Shown: piece by piece, positions 1 to 8,529 of the stretch | Layout: every line of letters starts with the position of its first letter | How positions within the stretch are numbered: the first letter of the stretch is position 1 | Assembly: GCF_000282315.2 (NCBI RefSeq) | Contig: NZ_AKJN02000008.1 | Span: 1-64,000 of the forward strand | Length of the DNA stretch: 64,000 nt | Reading direction: 5' to 3' | DNA from: Pseudomonas sp. GM41(2012) | GTDB taxonomy: Bacteria > Pseudomonadota > Gammaproteobacteria > Pseudomonadales > Pseudomonadaceae | Notes under the pieces: generated by a model | What the model was told of the DNA's origin: nothing | Seen by the model: the letters and a program-made list of their open reading frames with translations, nothing else | Database searches by the model: none | Position numbers and translations under genes: made by a program

Positions 1-216
1 TTTCAGAACCTGAGTTCGACTCGGAATTTTCAGGTCGCAGTATTTCGCAAGACACTTAGGTCAGTCCCCTCGCCCCTTGGGGAGAGGGTTAGGGTGAGGG
101 GGAGCGATCTCAAGCCCGATAAAGAACCCCCTAAAGCCGCCAGGCGGGCTGCCGTGACAGCCTGATTACGTTATACTCGCCGGCTTTAAAAAGTTCGCCA
201 ACGAGTGCTGCCCGCC
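1..216. other. intergenic region upstream of prfB
   Basis: No gene is visible here. Positions about 66-102 carry a C-rich/G-rich near-palindrome (CCCCTCGCCCC followed by GGGGAGAGGG and GGTGAGGGGG) that looks like a common pseudomonad intergenic repeat, though I can show only one copy. A possible -10 box (TATACT, 172-177) lies about 40 bases before the prfB start, but no convincing -35 box is paired with it. The gene that ends to the left is outside the window. Confidence 0.4.
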
Positions 217-1312
217 ATGGAAATCAACCCGATCCTTAACAGTATCAAGGACCTGTCCGAGCGCTCCGAAACTATTCGGGGGTATCTTTGACTACGATCA
301 AAAGCATGAGCGTCTGACTGAAGTCAATCGCGAGCTTGAAGATCCGTCTGTCTGGAACAACCCGTCGTACGCTCAGGAACTGGGCCGCGAGCGGTCCCTG
401 CTGGCGCAGATCGTCGAAACCCTCGACGAAATGCACACAGGCCTGGCCGACGCCAAAGACCTGCTGCTGATGTCCGCCGAAGAAGAAGACCAGGCCGCCG
501 TCGATGACGTCGCTGCCGAAGTCGAGCGCCTGCGCGAATCCCTGGAAAAACTCGAATTCCGTCGCATGTTCAGCGGTGAAATGGATGCCAACAACGCCTA
601 CCTGGACATCCAGGCCGGCTCCGGTGGCACCGAGGCCCAGGACTGGGCCAACATCCTGCTGCGCATGTACCTGCGCTGGGCTGACAAACGCGGTTTCGAT
701 GCGACCATCATGGAACTGTCGGCCGGTGAAGTCGCCGGGATCAAGGGCGCGACCGTGCACATCAAGGGCGAATATGCCTTTGGCTGGTTGCGTACCGAAA
801 TCGGCGTGCACCGTCTGGTGCGCAAGAGCCCGTTCGACTCCGGCAACCGTCGCCACACCTCGTTCTCGGCCGTGTTCGTGTCACCGGAAATCGATGACAA
901 CATCGAAATCGACATCAACCCGTCGGACCTGCGCATCGATACCTACCGCTCCTCCGGTGCCGGTGGTCAGCACGTAAACACCACCGACTCGGCCGTCCGT
1001 ATTACGCACGTACCGAGCAACACCGTGGTCAGTTGCCAGAACGAACGCTCCCAGCACGCCAACAAAGACACCGCGATGAAAATGTTGCGGGCGCGCTTGT
1101 ACGAGCAGGAAGTGCAGAAACGTAACGCCGCTTCCCAGGCGCTGGAAGACACCAAGTCCGACATCGGCTGGGGTCACCAGATCCGCTCGTATGTACTCGA
1201 TGCGTCGCGAATCAAGGATTTGCGCACTAACATCGAACGCAGCGACTGCGACAAGGTGCTCGACGGCGACATCGACGAATACCTGGTGGCCAGCCTGAAG
1301 CAAGGCCTGTAA
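217..1312 (+). CDS. prfB: peptide chain release factor 2 (RF2), programmed +1 frameshift
   Basis: RF2 recognises UGA and UAA stop codons and triggers peptide release on the ribosome. The ATG at 217 opens a 24-codon zero frame that stops at TGA (289-291). Reading resumes one base later (GAC at 290) and runs to the TAA at 1310-1312, giving 364 residues against 365 in E. coli. In the shifted frame the protein carries the SPF stop-recognition motif near residues 204-206 and the GGQ peptidyl-hydrolysis motif at 249-251. The slippery site CTT-TGA-C and a G-rich Shine-Dalgarno-like run just upstream are both present. It should be annotated as one joined gene (217-288 plus 290-1312), not as a shorter ORF starting inside. 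lysS follows after 71 bases, the usual pairing. Confidence 0.97.
278..292 (+). promoter_or_regulatory. RF2 autoregulatory +1 frameshift site
   Basis: A run of five G (278-282) is followed by TAT, the slippery CTT (286-288), then in-frame TGA and C (289-292). In known RF2 genes the G-rich run pairs with the anti-Shine-Dalgarno of the translating ribosome. When RF2 is scarce, the poor context UGA-C lets the ribosome slip +1. All elements stand at the expected spacing. Confidence 0.95.
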
Positions 1313-1383
1313 ACCGCCAGTCAAGACCTTAAGTCCCCTGCCACCCGCGGGGGCAACGAACCTGTGATGGAATTTTTAAAGAC

Positions 1384-2886
1384 ATGAGCGACCTAGAACT
1401 CGACCCGCAAGCCCTGCAACAGGAAGAAAACTCCCTGATCGCCCTGCGCAAGGAAAAGCTGGCTGCCGAGCGCGCCAAGGGCAATGCCTTCCCGAACGAC
1501 TTCCGCCGCGACAACTACTGCGAAGACTTGCAGAAACAGTACGCGGACAAGACCAAGGAAGAGCTGGCAGAGGCTGCGATCCCGGTCAAGGTTGCCGGTC
1601 GCATCATGCTCAACCGTGGCTCGTTCATGGTGATCCAGGACATGACCGGTCGCATTCAGGTCTACGTCAACCGTAAAACCCTGTCCGAAGAAACCCTGGC
1701 CTCGGTGAAAACCTGGGACATGGGCGACATCATCGCAGCCGTTGGCACCCTGGCGCGTTCCGGCAAGGGCGACCTGTACGTCGAAATGACTGAAGTGCGC
1801 CTGCTGACCAAGTCCCTGCGTCCGCTGCCAGACAAACACCACGGCCTGACCGACACCGAACAGCGCTATCGCCAGCGTTACGTTGACCTGATCGTCAACG
1901 AAGAAGTGCGTCAGACCTTCCGCGTACGTTCGCAAGTGATTGCGCACATCCGCAGCTTCCTGATGCAGCGTGACTTCCTGGAAGTGGAAACGCCGATGCT
2001 GCAAACCATTCCGGGTGGCGCGGCAGCCAAGCCGTTCGAGACTCACCACAACGCGCTGGACATGGAAATGTTCCTGCGTATCGCGCCTGAGCTGTACCTC
2101 AAGCGTCTGGTGGTCGGTGGTTTTGAAAAGGTCTTCGAGATCAACCGCAACTTCCGTAACGAAGGCGTTTCGACTCGTCACAACCCTGAATTCACCATGT
2201 TGGAGTTCTACCAGGCTTACGCCGACTACGAAGACAACATGGACCTGACCGAAGAGCTGTTCCGCGAGCTGGCGCAGCTGGTTCTGGGCAGCACCGACGT
2301 GCCTTACGGCGACAAAGTGTTCCACTTCGGCGAACCGTTCGTGCGTCTGTCGGTGTTCGACTCGATCCTCAAGTACAACCCTGAGCTGACCGCTGACGAC
2401 CTGACTGATATCGAGAAGGCCCGCGCCATCGCCAAGAAGGCCGGCGCCAAGGTGCTGGGCTTCGAAGGTCTGGGCAAACTGCAGGTGATGATTTTCGAAG
2501 AGTTGGTCGAGCATAAGCTGGAGCAGCCGCACTTCATCACTCAATACCCGTTCGAAGTGTCGCCGCTGGCCCGTCGTAACGACGACAACCCGAACGTCAC
2601 TGACCGTTTCGAACTGTTCATCGGTGGCCGCGAAATCGCCAACGCCTACTCCGAGTTGAACGACGCGGAAGACCAGGCTGAGCGCTTCATGGCGCAGGTG
2701 GCTGACAAGGACGCCGGCGACGACGAGGCCATGCACTACGACGCCGACTTCGTTCGCGCGCTGGAGTACGGCATGCCGCCAACGGCCGGTGAAGGTATCG
2801 GCATCGACCGTCTGGTGATGCTGCTGACCAACTCCCCGTCGATCCGCGACGTGATCCTGTTCCCGCACATGCGGCCGCAAGCGTAA
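1384..2886 (+). CDS. lysS: lysyl-tRNA synthetase, class II
   Basis: The enzyme charges tRNA-Lys with lysine in the cytoplasm. The 500-residue protein has the N-terminal OB-fold anticodon-binding domain (about 65-150) and a class II catalytic core. Motif 2 is visible as FRNEGVSTRHNPEFT and motif 3 as GEGIGIDRLVML near the C terminus. The length matches E. coli LysS (505). It lies 71 bases after prfB, so the two are probably co-transcribed as in many gammaproteobacteria, and a strong hairpin terminator follows. Confidence 0.97.
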   Translation: MSDLELDPQALQQEENSLIALRKEKLAAERAKGNAFPNDFRRDNYCEDLQKQYADKTKEELAEAAIPVKVAGRIMLNRGSFMVIQDMTGRIQVYVNRKTLSEETLASVKTWDMGDIIAAVGTLARSGKGDLYVEMTEVRLLTKSLRPLPDKHHGLTDTEQRYRQRYVDLIVNEEVRQTFRVRSQVIAHIRSFLMQRDFLEVETPMLQTIPGGAAAKPFETHHNALDMEMFLRIAPELYLKRLVVGGFEKVFEINRNFRNEGVSTRHNPEFTMLEFYQAYADYEDNMDLTEELFRELAQLVLGSTDVPYGDKVFHFGEPFVRLSVFDSILKYNPELTADDLTDIEKARAIAKKAGAKVLGFEGLGKLQVMIFEELVEHKLEQPHFITQYPFEVSPLARRNDDNPNVTDRFELFIGGREIANAYSELNDAEDQAERFMAQVADKDAGDDEAMHYDADFVRALEYGMPPTAGEGIGIDRLVMLLTNSPSIRDVILFPHMRPQA

Positions 2887-2897
2887 GTGTTTCGATA

Positions 2898-2926
2898 AAA
2901 AAGCCGCCTAAAACAGGCGGCTTTTT
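2898..2926 (+). terminator. rho-independent terminator after lysS
   Basis: The stem AAGCCGCCT / AGGCGGCTT with a short A-rich loop is followed by a T run. It begins about 12 bases after the lysS stop and closes the prfB-lysS unit. Confidence 0.9.
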
Positions 2927-2988
2927 ATTGCCTGTCTGGTACAAACGTATCAATTGGTTACTTTTGAAGTAAGAGAGGAATACCTGTC

Positions 2989-3705
2989 GTGAACCGTGCA
3001 ATTGCTCAAGAAGGTGCAGCGGACGTCGCCACTGCGGTCGCTGAAAGTGTTCAGTACCAGGGTCGCAAGGCCAGCCGACAGGGCAGTGAACAGCGTCGAC
3101 AGGACATTCTCGATGCGGCGATGCGCATTGTCGTGCGCGATGGCGTGCGGGCCGTGCGTCACCGCGCGGTGGCCGCCGAGGCCGGTGTACCGCTGTCGGC
3201 CACCACTTACTATTTCAAGGACATCGATGACCTGCTCACCGATACCTTTGCCCAATACGTGGAGCGCAGCGCGGCGTTCATGGCCAAGTTGTGGGCCAGC
3301 AACGAAGGTCTGCTGCGCGAGATGGTTGCTTATGGCGATGGCAGCCCCGAGTCCCGTTCACAGCTGGCCGACGATATCGCGCGGCTGACCGCCGATTATG
3401 TGCAGCGTCAATTGCACAACCGTCGCGAACACTTGATGGCCGAGCAGGCGTTCCGTCAGGAGGCCCTGTTGAACCCGCGCCTGGCGGTGTTGGTGCGCTC
3501 GCATCAGCAAATTCTTCTGCAAGGCACCTGCCATTTTTTCGAGGTGTTGGGTTCCCGCGAGCCACAACAGGATGCCAAAGTGTTGACGGCGATTATCGGA
3601 CGGATGGAATATCAGGGCCTGCTCAACGACGCCGAGCCTGTCGCCGAAGCCGAAATGCTCGGCATCCTGACCCGCTACATGCACCTGGTATTGGCGTCGG
3701 TGTGA
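2989..3705 (+). CDS. TetR-family transcriptional regulator
   Basis: This 238-residue protein has a TetR-type helix-turn-helix at about residues 33-80 (ILDAAMRIVV, then VRHRAVAAEAGV and the TYYFKD recognition-helix signature). The C-terminal part is a helical ligand-binding domain without recognisable specificity. A 30-residue N-terminal tail before the HTH is longer than usual. The start at GTG 2989 follows a good AGAGAGGAA ribosome-binding site. The gene sits alone between the lysS terminator and a REP pair, so its target is not given by context; many TetR proteins control themselves or a close neighbour. Confidence 0.85.
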   Translation: MNRAIAQEGAADVATAVAESVQYQGRKASRQGSEQRRQDILDAAMRIVVRDGVRAVRHRAVAAEAGVPLSATTYYFKDIDDLLTDTFAQYVERSAAFMAKLWASNEGLLREMVAYGDGSPESRSQLADDIARLTADYVQRQLHNRREHLMAEQAFRQEALLNPRLAVLVRSHQQILLQGTCHFFEVLGSREPQQDAKVLTAIIGRMEYQGLLNDAEPVAEAEMLGILTRYMHLVLASV

Positions 3706-3729
3706 TCCTCAGGGTTGTACGCTCAACCC

Positions 3730-3818
3730 TGTGGGAGCGGGCTTGCTCGCGAAGACGGTGTGTCAGTCGCCATTAATGTCGAATGTTGTCCCGCTTTCGC
3801 GAGCAAGCCCGCTCCCAC
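3730..3818. repeat. REPIN, GTGGGAGCGGGC type, outward-headed
   Basis: Two inverted copies of a 24-base REP (GTGGGAGCGGGCTTGCTCGC at 3731 and its complement ending at 3818) flank a spacer of about 40 bases. The GTGGGAG ends are outermost. The element lies between the TetR gene and the next lipoprotein gene. Confidence 0.9.
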
Positions 3819-3851
3819 ATTAGATCGGCGTGTGTTCATAGGGAGTGTTGA

Positions 3852-4406
3852 ATGAAAGCCTGGCGTGTCGTTGTGATCGCCTTGTCGTTCCTGCTGCTCA
3901 GCGGCTGTCTGGTGACCTTCAAGGAGCCGCTGCCCTCGAGCGAGCCCGCGCCTAAAGGGTTGCTCGGCAAATGGACCAGCACCAACGCCTGGGGCGAGCC
4001 GCTCAATCTGGAGCTGACGCGCCTGGGCGACAATCACTATCAGGCCGTCAGCTACTTCAAGGCTAAACCCAAGGAGCGTGAAGCCTATCCCTTCACGGTG
4101 ACTCGCCATGGCAGTCGCTGGTACTTGTCGGCCAAGGTGCCGGCGCAATTCGGTGGGCATTTCACGCTCTTGGGTTTTGAACTCACCGATAAGCATGAGC
4201 TGGTGGTCTATAACCTCGACCTCGAGCAGATCAACCAGGCCCTGAGGCAAAAAGTCCTCAGCGGCGAAGGCTTCCAGACCGACGACGGCGACGGCGTGTT
4301 GATCAACAACAATCTGGACCAGGTCTTCACCTACCTTGACGACCCGGCCAATTCCGATGTGTTCGTCGAGGCCGTGCGCTATCAGCGCCTGGCCAAAGCC
4401 AAATAA
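3852..4406 (+). CDS. putative lipoprotein of unknown function
   Basis: The 184-residue product starts with a type II signal peptide: a charged MKAWR, a hydrophobic stretch and the lipobox LSGC with Cys19 as the lipidated residue. The mature part is soluble and mixed alpha/beta, with a GLLGKWTS-like opening that recalls small lipocalin-like envelope proteins, but I cannot assign a family. The ATG is preceded by a GGGAG ribosome-binding site. The gene precedes the QEGLA-motif gene by 37 bases, so the two are likely one transcript. Confidence 0.75.
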   Translation: MKAWRVVVIALSFLLLSGCLVTFKEPLPSSEPAPKGLLGKWTSTNAWGEPLNLELTRLGDNHYQAVSYFKAKPKEREAYPFTVTRHGSRWYLSAKVPAQFGGHFTLLGFELTDKHELVVYNLDLEQINQALRQKVLSGEGFQTDDGDGVLINNNLDQVFTYLDDPANSDVFVEAVRYQRLAKAK

Positions 4407-4443
4407 ACCCAGCACGTAAACGGTTTTTCTACAGGAGTTTCGG

Positions 4444-5721
4444 GTGGACGATTACCAGCAGTCGATACGCATTTTGTCCGATCGCATTGTGCTGGCGCAG
4501 ACGCCGATTCGCGTCCTGGATGCGGTGAAGTGGGACGACAACATCCGCAAGGCTTTCCTCAAGGCCAAGGGCAAGGAAATGCCGGCGGTGGACCGCGATT
4601 ACTACCTGAACCGGCCGCTGGCGTTCGACTCCAGCAAGGTGAAGCTGGAATTCCAGAACATCGAGCGCGACATCACCCGTCAGCTTGGTCAGTTCAACCC
4701 GGTCGGCCAGATCATGCGCCGCATGTGCAAGGAATACCGGATGGTGGTGCGCATGCTCGAAGCGCGCGGCACCGAGGATTTCGGGCTGATTTCACAGGAG
4801 CTTTACGGTGCCGCTTCCGACGCGTTCCACGCCGGCGATCCGACCCTTTCCGACCTGGGCCTGATGCTCTCGGATTACCTGAACAACATCGATGGCCGTG
4901 GCGACCTGAAGGACGAACCGAAACTCCTCACCGCCAAGGAAGCCGTCCACCTGCTGCAAACCCGCTTGAACAAGGTGTTCGGCGAGGCCGAGGAAACCAT
5001 TCGCGTATTCGAGTCCGACGGGATCGTCGCCGATGCGGCGGCCGGCGCCGACTACATCAAGATCCGCGCCGACGCGATGTTCAACGACCGTGACGTGCGC
5101 GCTCTGGAAGTCCACGAAGGGCTGGTGCATGTGGGGACCACGCTCAATGGTCTGAACCAGCCGATCTGCACCTTCCTCTCCAAAGGCCCGCCGTCGTCGA
5201 CAGTGACTCAGGAAGGCCTGGCGATCCTGATGGAAATCATCACCTTCGCCTCGTACCCGAGTCGCCTGCGCAAACTGACCAACCGCACCCGCGCCATTCA
5301 CATGGTGGAGGAGGGCGCGGACTTCCTGCAGATCTTCGAGTTCTTCCGCGAGCAAGGCTTTGAAATGGCCGAAAGCTACGGCAACGCCAGTCGGGTTTTC
5401 CGTGGCTCGGTGCCGACAGGTCTGCCATTTACCAAAGACTTGTCCTACCTCAAGGGCTTTATCATGGTTTACAACTACATTCAGTTGGCCGTGCGTAAAG
5501 GCAAGCTTGAGCAGATTCCGCTGCTGTTTTGCGGCAAGACCACGCTGGAAGACATGCGGACCTTGCGCCAATTGGTGGACGAAGGGCTGGTGGTGCCGCC
5601 GAAGTATTTGCCGGATCAGTTCCGTGACCTGAACGCACTGTCGGCGTGGATGTGCTTCTCCAACTTCCTCAATCACCTGAGCCTGGACCGGATCGAAGCG
5701 GATTACTCCAACATTCTGTGA
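4444..5721 (+). CDS. QEGLA-motif (DUF1704 / MATCAP-like) putative metallocarboxypeptidase
   Basis: The 425-residue protein belongs to the family annotated as flavohemoglobin expression-modulating QEGLA motif protein (DUF1704). It shows HEGLVH at residues 224-229, an HExxxH zinc-binding pattern, and TQEGLA at 255-260, whose glutamate (E257) lies where a third metal ligand would be expected. Eukaryotic relatives of this fold (MATCAP) are tubulin tyrosine carboxypeptidases with an HExxxH plus Glu site. The bacterial substrate is unknown to me. There is no signal peptide, so it is probably cytoplasmic. The start is GTG at 4444 after AGGAGTTTCGG. An ATG-grasp or glutathione-synthetase-like partner, often near such genes, is not seen here. 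Confidence 0.8.
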   Translation: MDDYQQSIRILSDRIVLAQTPIRVLDAVKWDDNIRKAFLKAKGKEMPAVDRDYYLNRPLAFDSSKVKLEFQNIERDITRQLGQFNPVGQIMRRMCKEYRMVVRMLEARGTEDFGLISQELYGAASDAFHAGDPTLSDLGLMLSDYLNNIDGRGDLKDEPKLLTAKEAVHLLQTRLNKVFGEAEETIRVFESDGIVADAAAGADYIKIRADAMFNDRDVRALEVHEGLVHVGTTLNGLNQPICTFLSKGPPSSTVTQEGLAILMEIITFASYPSRLRKLTNRTRAIHMVEEGADFLQIFEFFREQGFEMAESYGNASRVFRGSVPTGLPFTKDLSYLKGFIMVYNYIQLAVRKGKLEQIPLLFCGKTTLEDMRTLRQLVDEGLVVPPKYLPDQFRDLNALSAWMCFSNFLNHLSLDRIEADYSNIL

Positions 5722-5732
5722 ACAACGCCTTT

Positions 5733-5828
5733 CCTGTAGGAGCAAGGCTTGCCCGCGATGGCGGACTAACATTCGACATTGATGTTGTCTGACACACCGC
5801 CATCGCGGGCAAGCCTTGCTCCTACAGG
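5733..5828. repeat. REPIN, GTAGGAGCAAGGC type, outward-headed
   Basis: CCTGTAGGAGCAAGGCTTGC at 5733 is mirrored by its complement ending at 5828, with a spacer that itself contains a small dyad (CGACATTGATGTTGTC). GTAGGAG ends are outermost. Confidence 0.9.
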
Positions 5829-5871
5829 TTGGCGGTGTGTTTCAACCCCTATTTTTGCGAGGTTTCATCGG

Positions 5872-6786
5872 ATGAGAATCCTCGGCTTCTTCTGCCTTCT
5901 CCTGACGTTGAGCGGCTGCAGCTCGCTGCTGTTCTACCCTGAGCCCGGCCAGCTGTTTACCCCGGAAAAAGCCAAACTCGAATACCGCGACGTCACCTTG
6001 ACCACCGCCGACGGCCTCAAGCTGCACGGCTGGTGGTTGCCGGCCAAACAAGGTGTCGAGGTCAAAGGCACGGTGCTGCATTTGCACGGTAACGGCGGCA
6101 ACCTGCCCATGCACCTTGGGGGGAGCTGGTGGTTACCGAAAGAAGGGTATCAAGTGCTGCTGGTGGATTATCGCGGTTACGGGCTGTCTGAAGGCAAACC
6201 GAGTTTGCCGGCGATCTATCAGGACATCGACGCCGCGTTCAAATGGCTCGACCAGGCGCCGGAGGTCAAAGGCAAGCCGTTGATCCTTCTGGGTCAGAGC
6301 CTCGGCGGTTCGATGGCCGTTCACTATCTCGTTCAACACCCCGAACGGCAGAAGCAACTCAAGGCCTTCGTGCTTGACGGCGTGCCTGCCAGTTATCGCA
6401 GTGTCGGCCGCTTTGCGTTGAGCAACTCATGGGTTTTCTGGACATTCCAGGTGCCGCTGTCCTGGCTGGTGCCGGATGGCGACAGCGCGATCAACTCCAT
6501 GGCGCAGCTCAATGGCGTGCCGAAACTGATCTACCACAGCATCGACGATCCGATCGTGCCCCTTTCCAACGGCATCCGTCTGTATCAAGCTGCGCCGCCG
6601 CCGCGGGTGCTGCAACTGACCCGTGGCGGTCATGTGCAGACGTTCGCCGACCCGGTCTGGCGCAAAGTCATGCTGCGTTTTCTCGACGACCCGCAGCATT
6701 TCAATGGTCTGCGCCGCCTGGGTGAAGTCCCGAATTACCCGGCGCCGAAAAATTCTGAAGATGAACCACCAGAGAGTCCGCAATGA
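5872..6786 (+). CDS. alpha/beta hydrolase lipoprotein
   Basis: The 304-residue product has a lipoprotein signal peptide with lipobox LSGC (Cys16) followed by an alpha/beta-hydrolase domain. The oxyanion-side motif HLHGNGGN (70-77), nucleophile elbow GQSLGG (Ser143), an acidic DD near 225-226 and GGH (His254) make a plausible catalytic triad. It resembles the BEM46/YfhR group of serine hydrolases; the substrate is unknown. I chose ATG 5872 because the signal peptide starts there and because the upstream in-frame codons run into the REP pair. Its stop overlaps the next start by 4 bases (ATGA), so the two are translationally coupled. Confidence 0.85.
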   Translation: MRILGFFCLLLTLSGCSSLLFYPEPGQLFTPEKAKLEYRDVTLTTADGLKLHGWWLPAKQGVEVKGTVLHLHGNGGNLPMHLGGSWWLPKEGYQVLLVDYRGYGLSEGKPSLPAIYQDIDAAFKWLDQAPEVKGKPLILLGQSLGGSMAVHYLVQHPERQKQLKAFVLDGVPASYRSVGRFALSNSWVFWTFQVPLSWLVPDGDSAINSMAQLNGVPKLIYHSIDDPIVPLSNGIRLYQAAPPPRVLQLTRGGHVQTFADPVWRKVMLRFLDDPQHFNGLRRLGEVPNYPAPKNSEDEPPESPQ

Positions 6787-7112
6787 GTGAAGAACGTAAC
6801 GCCATCCCGCTGATCATCACCGGTATCTGCAGCATCCTCGGTACTGTCGGAGCCCTGTGGTTCTACGGCTACCTGCACTTCGCCAAACCCGAAGATGCGC
6901 TGCTGCTCAGCGACTTCACCATGCTCAAGACTGTGCCGGGCGAAGACTACAAAGTCTCCCTGGAGCCGGCCTCGCAAGTCGCGCAGTGCATCGATGGCGT
7001 GCTGGTGATGTTCGACACCGAACAGAAAGGCCTGAGCGGCGTGTTGGTTAACAACAAGAAAAAAGCGGTGCGCTGCATGGGCGAGGAAACCCCGCAGAAG
7101 CTGCAACCGTAG
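6783..7112 (+). CDS. small membrane-anchored protein of unknown function
   Basis: The 109-residue protein has one N-terminal membrane segment (about residues 8-30, with ITGICSILGTVGALWFYGYL) and a soluble C-terminal domain containing two cysteines (CIDGVL and RCMGEE). No known family is recognised. The ATGA overlap with the hydrolase gene suggests that the two proteins act together at the envelope. Confidence 0.7.
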   Translation: MSEERNAIPLIITGICSILGTVGALWFYGYLHFAKPEDALLLSDFTMLKTVPGEDYKVSLEPASQVAQCIDGVLVMFDTEQKGLSGVLVNNKKKAVRCMGEETPQKLQP

Positions 7113-7120
7113 CGCGCCCG

Positions 7121-7211
7121 AAAAGATCGCAGCCTCGTTTCACTCGACAGCTCCTACATAGACCGCGCGCTTCTGTAGGAGCTGTCGAGTGAAACGAGGC
7201 TGCGATCTTTT
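7121..7211. repeat. perfect inverted repeat, TGTAGGAGCTGTCGAG type (third REP class)
   Basis: Two perfectly complementary 38-base arms (7121-7158 and 7174-7211) surround a 15-base loop. The right arm contains GTAGGAGCTGTCGAGTGAAA and ends in GATCTTTT. A diverged single copy of the same unit lies at 9738-9781, so this is a repeat family separate from the two REP types elsewhere in the window. Confidence 0.9.
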
Positions 7212-7221
7212 GATCTTAAAA

Positions 7222-7262
7222 ACAAAAGCCCCGCCTGATCGACTCAGGCGGGGCTTTTGTGT
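7222..7262. terminator. bidirectional rho-independent terminator
   Basis: The stem ACAAAAGCCCCGCCTGA / TCAGGCGGGGCTTTTGT with a 5-base loop has A/T tails on both sides. It can terminate the rightward hydrolase operon and the leftward OmpA-family lipoprotein gene that ends at 7278. Confidence 0.9.
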
Positions 7263-7277
7263 TTCAGCAGGCGAAGC

Positions 7278-8066
7278 TTAGTTCGAGCTAATAGCCGAAC
7301 GCGGGATCACCGGCTGGTTGTCGTTGGAAATGGTCACTTCCACCCGACGGTTCATCGCACGGCCCGAGACGCTGCTGTTCTCGGCCACCGGGTATTCCTT
7401 GCCGTAACCCTGGGCCACGATACGCGCGGGATCAACGCCCATTTTCACCAGCGCCGTGCGTACGGAACCGGCACGACGCTCGGACAGCGACTGGTTGTGG
7501 TTTGCAGTGCCCGTGCTGTCGGTGTAGCCCTCGACGATCACTTTGCGATCAGGGTTTTCCGAAAGGAACTGCGCCAGTTTGTTGATGTTCACCAGACCGC
7601 TGGACTTCAGGTCAGCCCTGTCAGTGGCAAACAACACATCACCGAACGTCACCAAGGTACCGCGATCGGTCTGCTTGGCGTTCAGGCTGTCCTGCAATTG
7701 CTTGATCTGCGCATCGCGGGCATCCAGACGAGCCTGGGCACGCTGCGCGGAAGCATTCTTCAAATTGGCTTCGGCGTTGCGCAGGGCGATGGTCTGCTTC
7801 GCCACTTCAACACGTTGATTGGTCAGGTAAGCCAGTTGATCGACCTTGGCCTGGTCTTCTTTGTCCTGATAAGCCTTTTCGGCCTTGTCCAGGTAATCGC
7901 TGGCTTCCTTGGTTTCCAACGCCGCGACTTTGCTGGCTTGCGGGTTGGTTTGCAGGCCGGTGTAGTTGCTGCGGGCCTGTTCCAGGTTCGCGTTCGGCGG
8001 CGTGGAGCAGGCAGCCAGTGCAACGCTTGCGGCCAGCAGGGCAGGGATCATCAATTGTTTACGCAT
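7278..8066 (-). CDS. lptF: OmpA-family lipoprotein, LptF-like
   Basis: The 262-residue protein has a lipoprotein signal peptide (lipobox LAAC, Cys20), an alpha-helical DUF4398-like region (about 25-135, with coiled-coil heptads such as LRNAEANLKNASAQRAQARL) and a C-terminal OmpA peptidoglycan-binding domain (about 145-250; GYTDSTG, NQSLSERRA, NRRVEV). It should tether the outer membrane to peptidoglycan. Length, domain order and neighbourhood match P. aeruginosa LptF (PA3692), an AlgU-dependent outer-membrane protein; that identity is from memory. The upstream lipoprotein gene is 49 bases away and shares the DUF4398-type region, so the pair forms one operon. Confidence 0.85.
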   Translation of the reverse strand: MRKQLMIPALLAASVALAACSTPPNANLEQARSNYTGLQTNPQASKVAALETKEASDYLDKAEKAYQDKEDQAKVDQLAYLTNQRVEVAKQTIALRNAEANLKNASAQRAQARLDARDAQIKQLQDSLNAKQTDRGTLVTFGDVLFATDRADLKSSGLVNINKLAQFLSENPDRKVIVEGYTDSTGTANHNQSLSERRAGSVRTALVKMGVDPARIVAQGYGKEYPVAENSSVSGRAMNRRVEVTISNDNQPVIPRSAISSN

Positions 8067-8115
8067 GGTGGTTTCGTCCTTTTAGTCGAGTAAGAAGTAC
8101 GTCGTGCCGCGCCGC

Positions 8116-8529
8116 TTATTGCACAGTGCGCTGGCTTTCCTGACGCAGTTCTTGAACACCTTTCTGAGAGTCCTTCACAGCCTGTTCAGCTTTGATCGCC
8201 TGGGCTTTGCGCTCAGCCACGCGAGCGTCCCACTCGGCCTGTTCGGCCAGGACTTTGGCTTCGTCATACTTTTTGTCGTGCATGGCGATTTCGGCTTGTT
8301 TGAGCTTGTCCTGGGCGGATTTCATTTCCACTGCCGCGAATTCGGTACCGCCTGCACTGACGGCGCTGTTGACCGCCGATTCCGTCACGGCGAATTGCTC
8401 GCTTGGCGGATTACCGGCACAACCGGCCAGAACGAGGCTGCTGCCGATGGCCAGTGCAGCCAGTTTCAGGCTACGCAGAGGGGGGAACGAGGATTTGGCA
8501 GTTCGGGTCTTCATGGTCTTCAACTCCAT
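8116..8529 (-). CDS. DUF4398-domain lipoprotein
   Basis: The product is about 137 residues, with a lipobox LAGC (Cys37) followed by a fully helical DUF4398 region rich in Ala, Glu, Lys and Gln (QDKLKQAEIAMHDKKYDEAK). It is the first gene of the two-gene unit with the OmpA-family lipoprotein. I chose the ATG at 8529 because an AGGAG lies 9 bases before it. The ATG five codons downstream (8514) is also possible; the longer reading from 8580 has no ribosome-binding site. Confidence 0.8.
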   Translation of the reverse strand: MELKTMKTRTAKSSFPPLRSLKLAALAIGSSLVLAGCAGNPPSEQFAVTESAVNSAVSAGGTEFAAVEMKSAQDKLKQAEIAMHDKKYDEAKVLAEQAEWDARVAERKAQAIKAEQAVKDSQKGVQELRQESQRTVQ

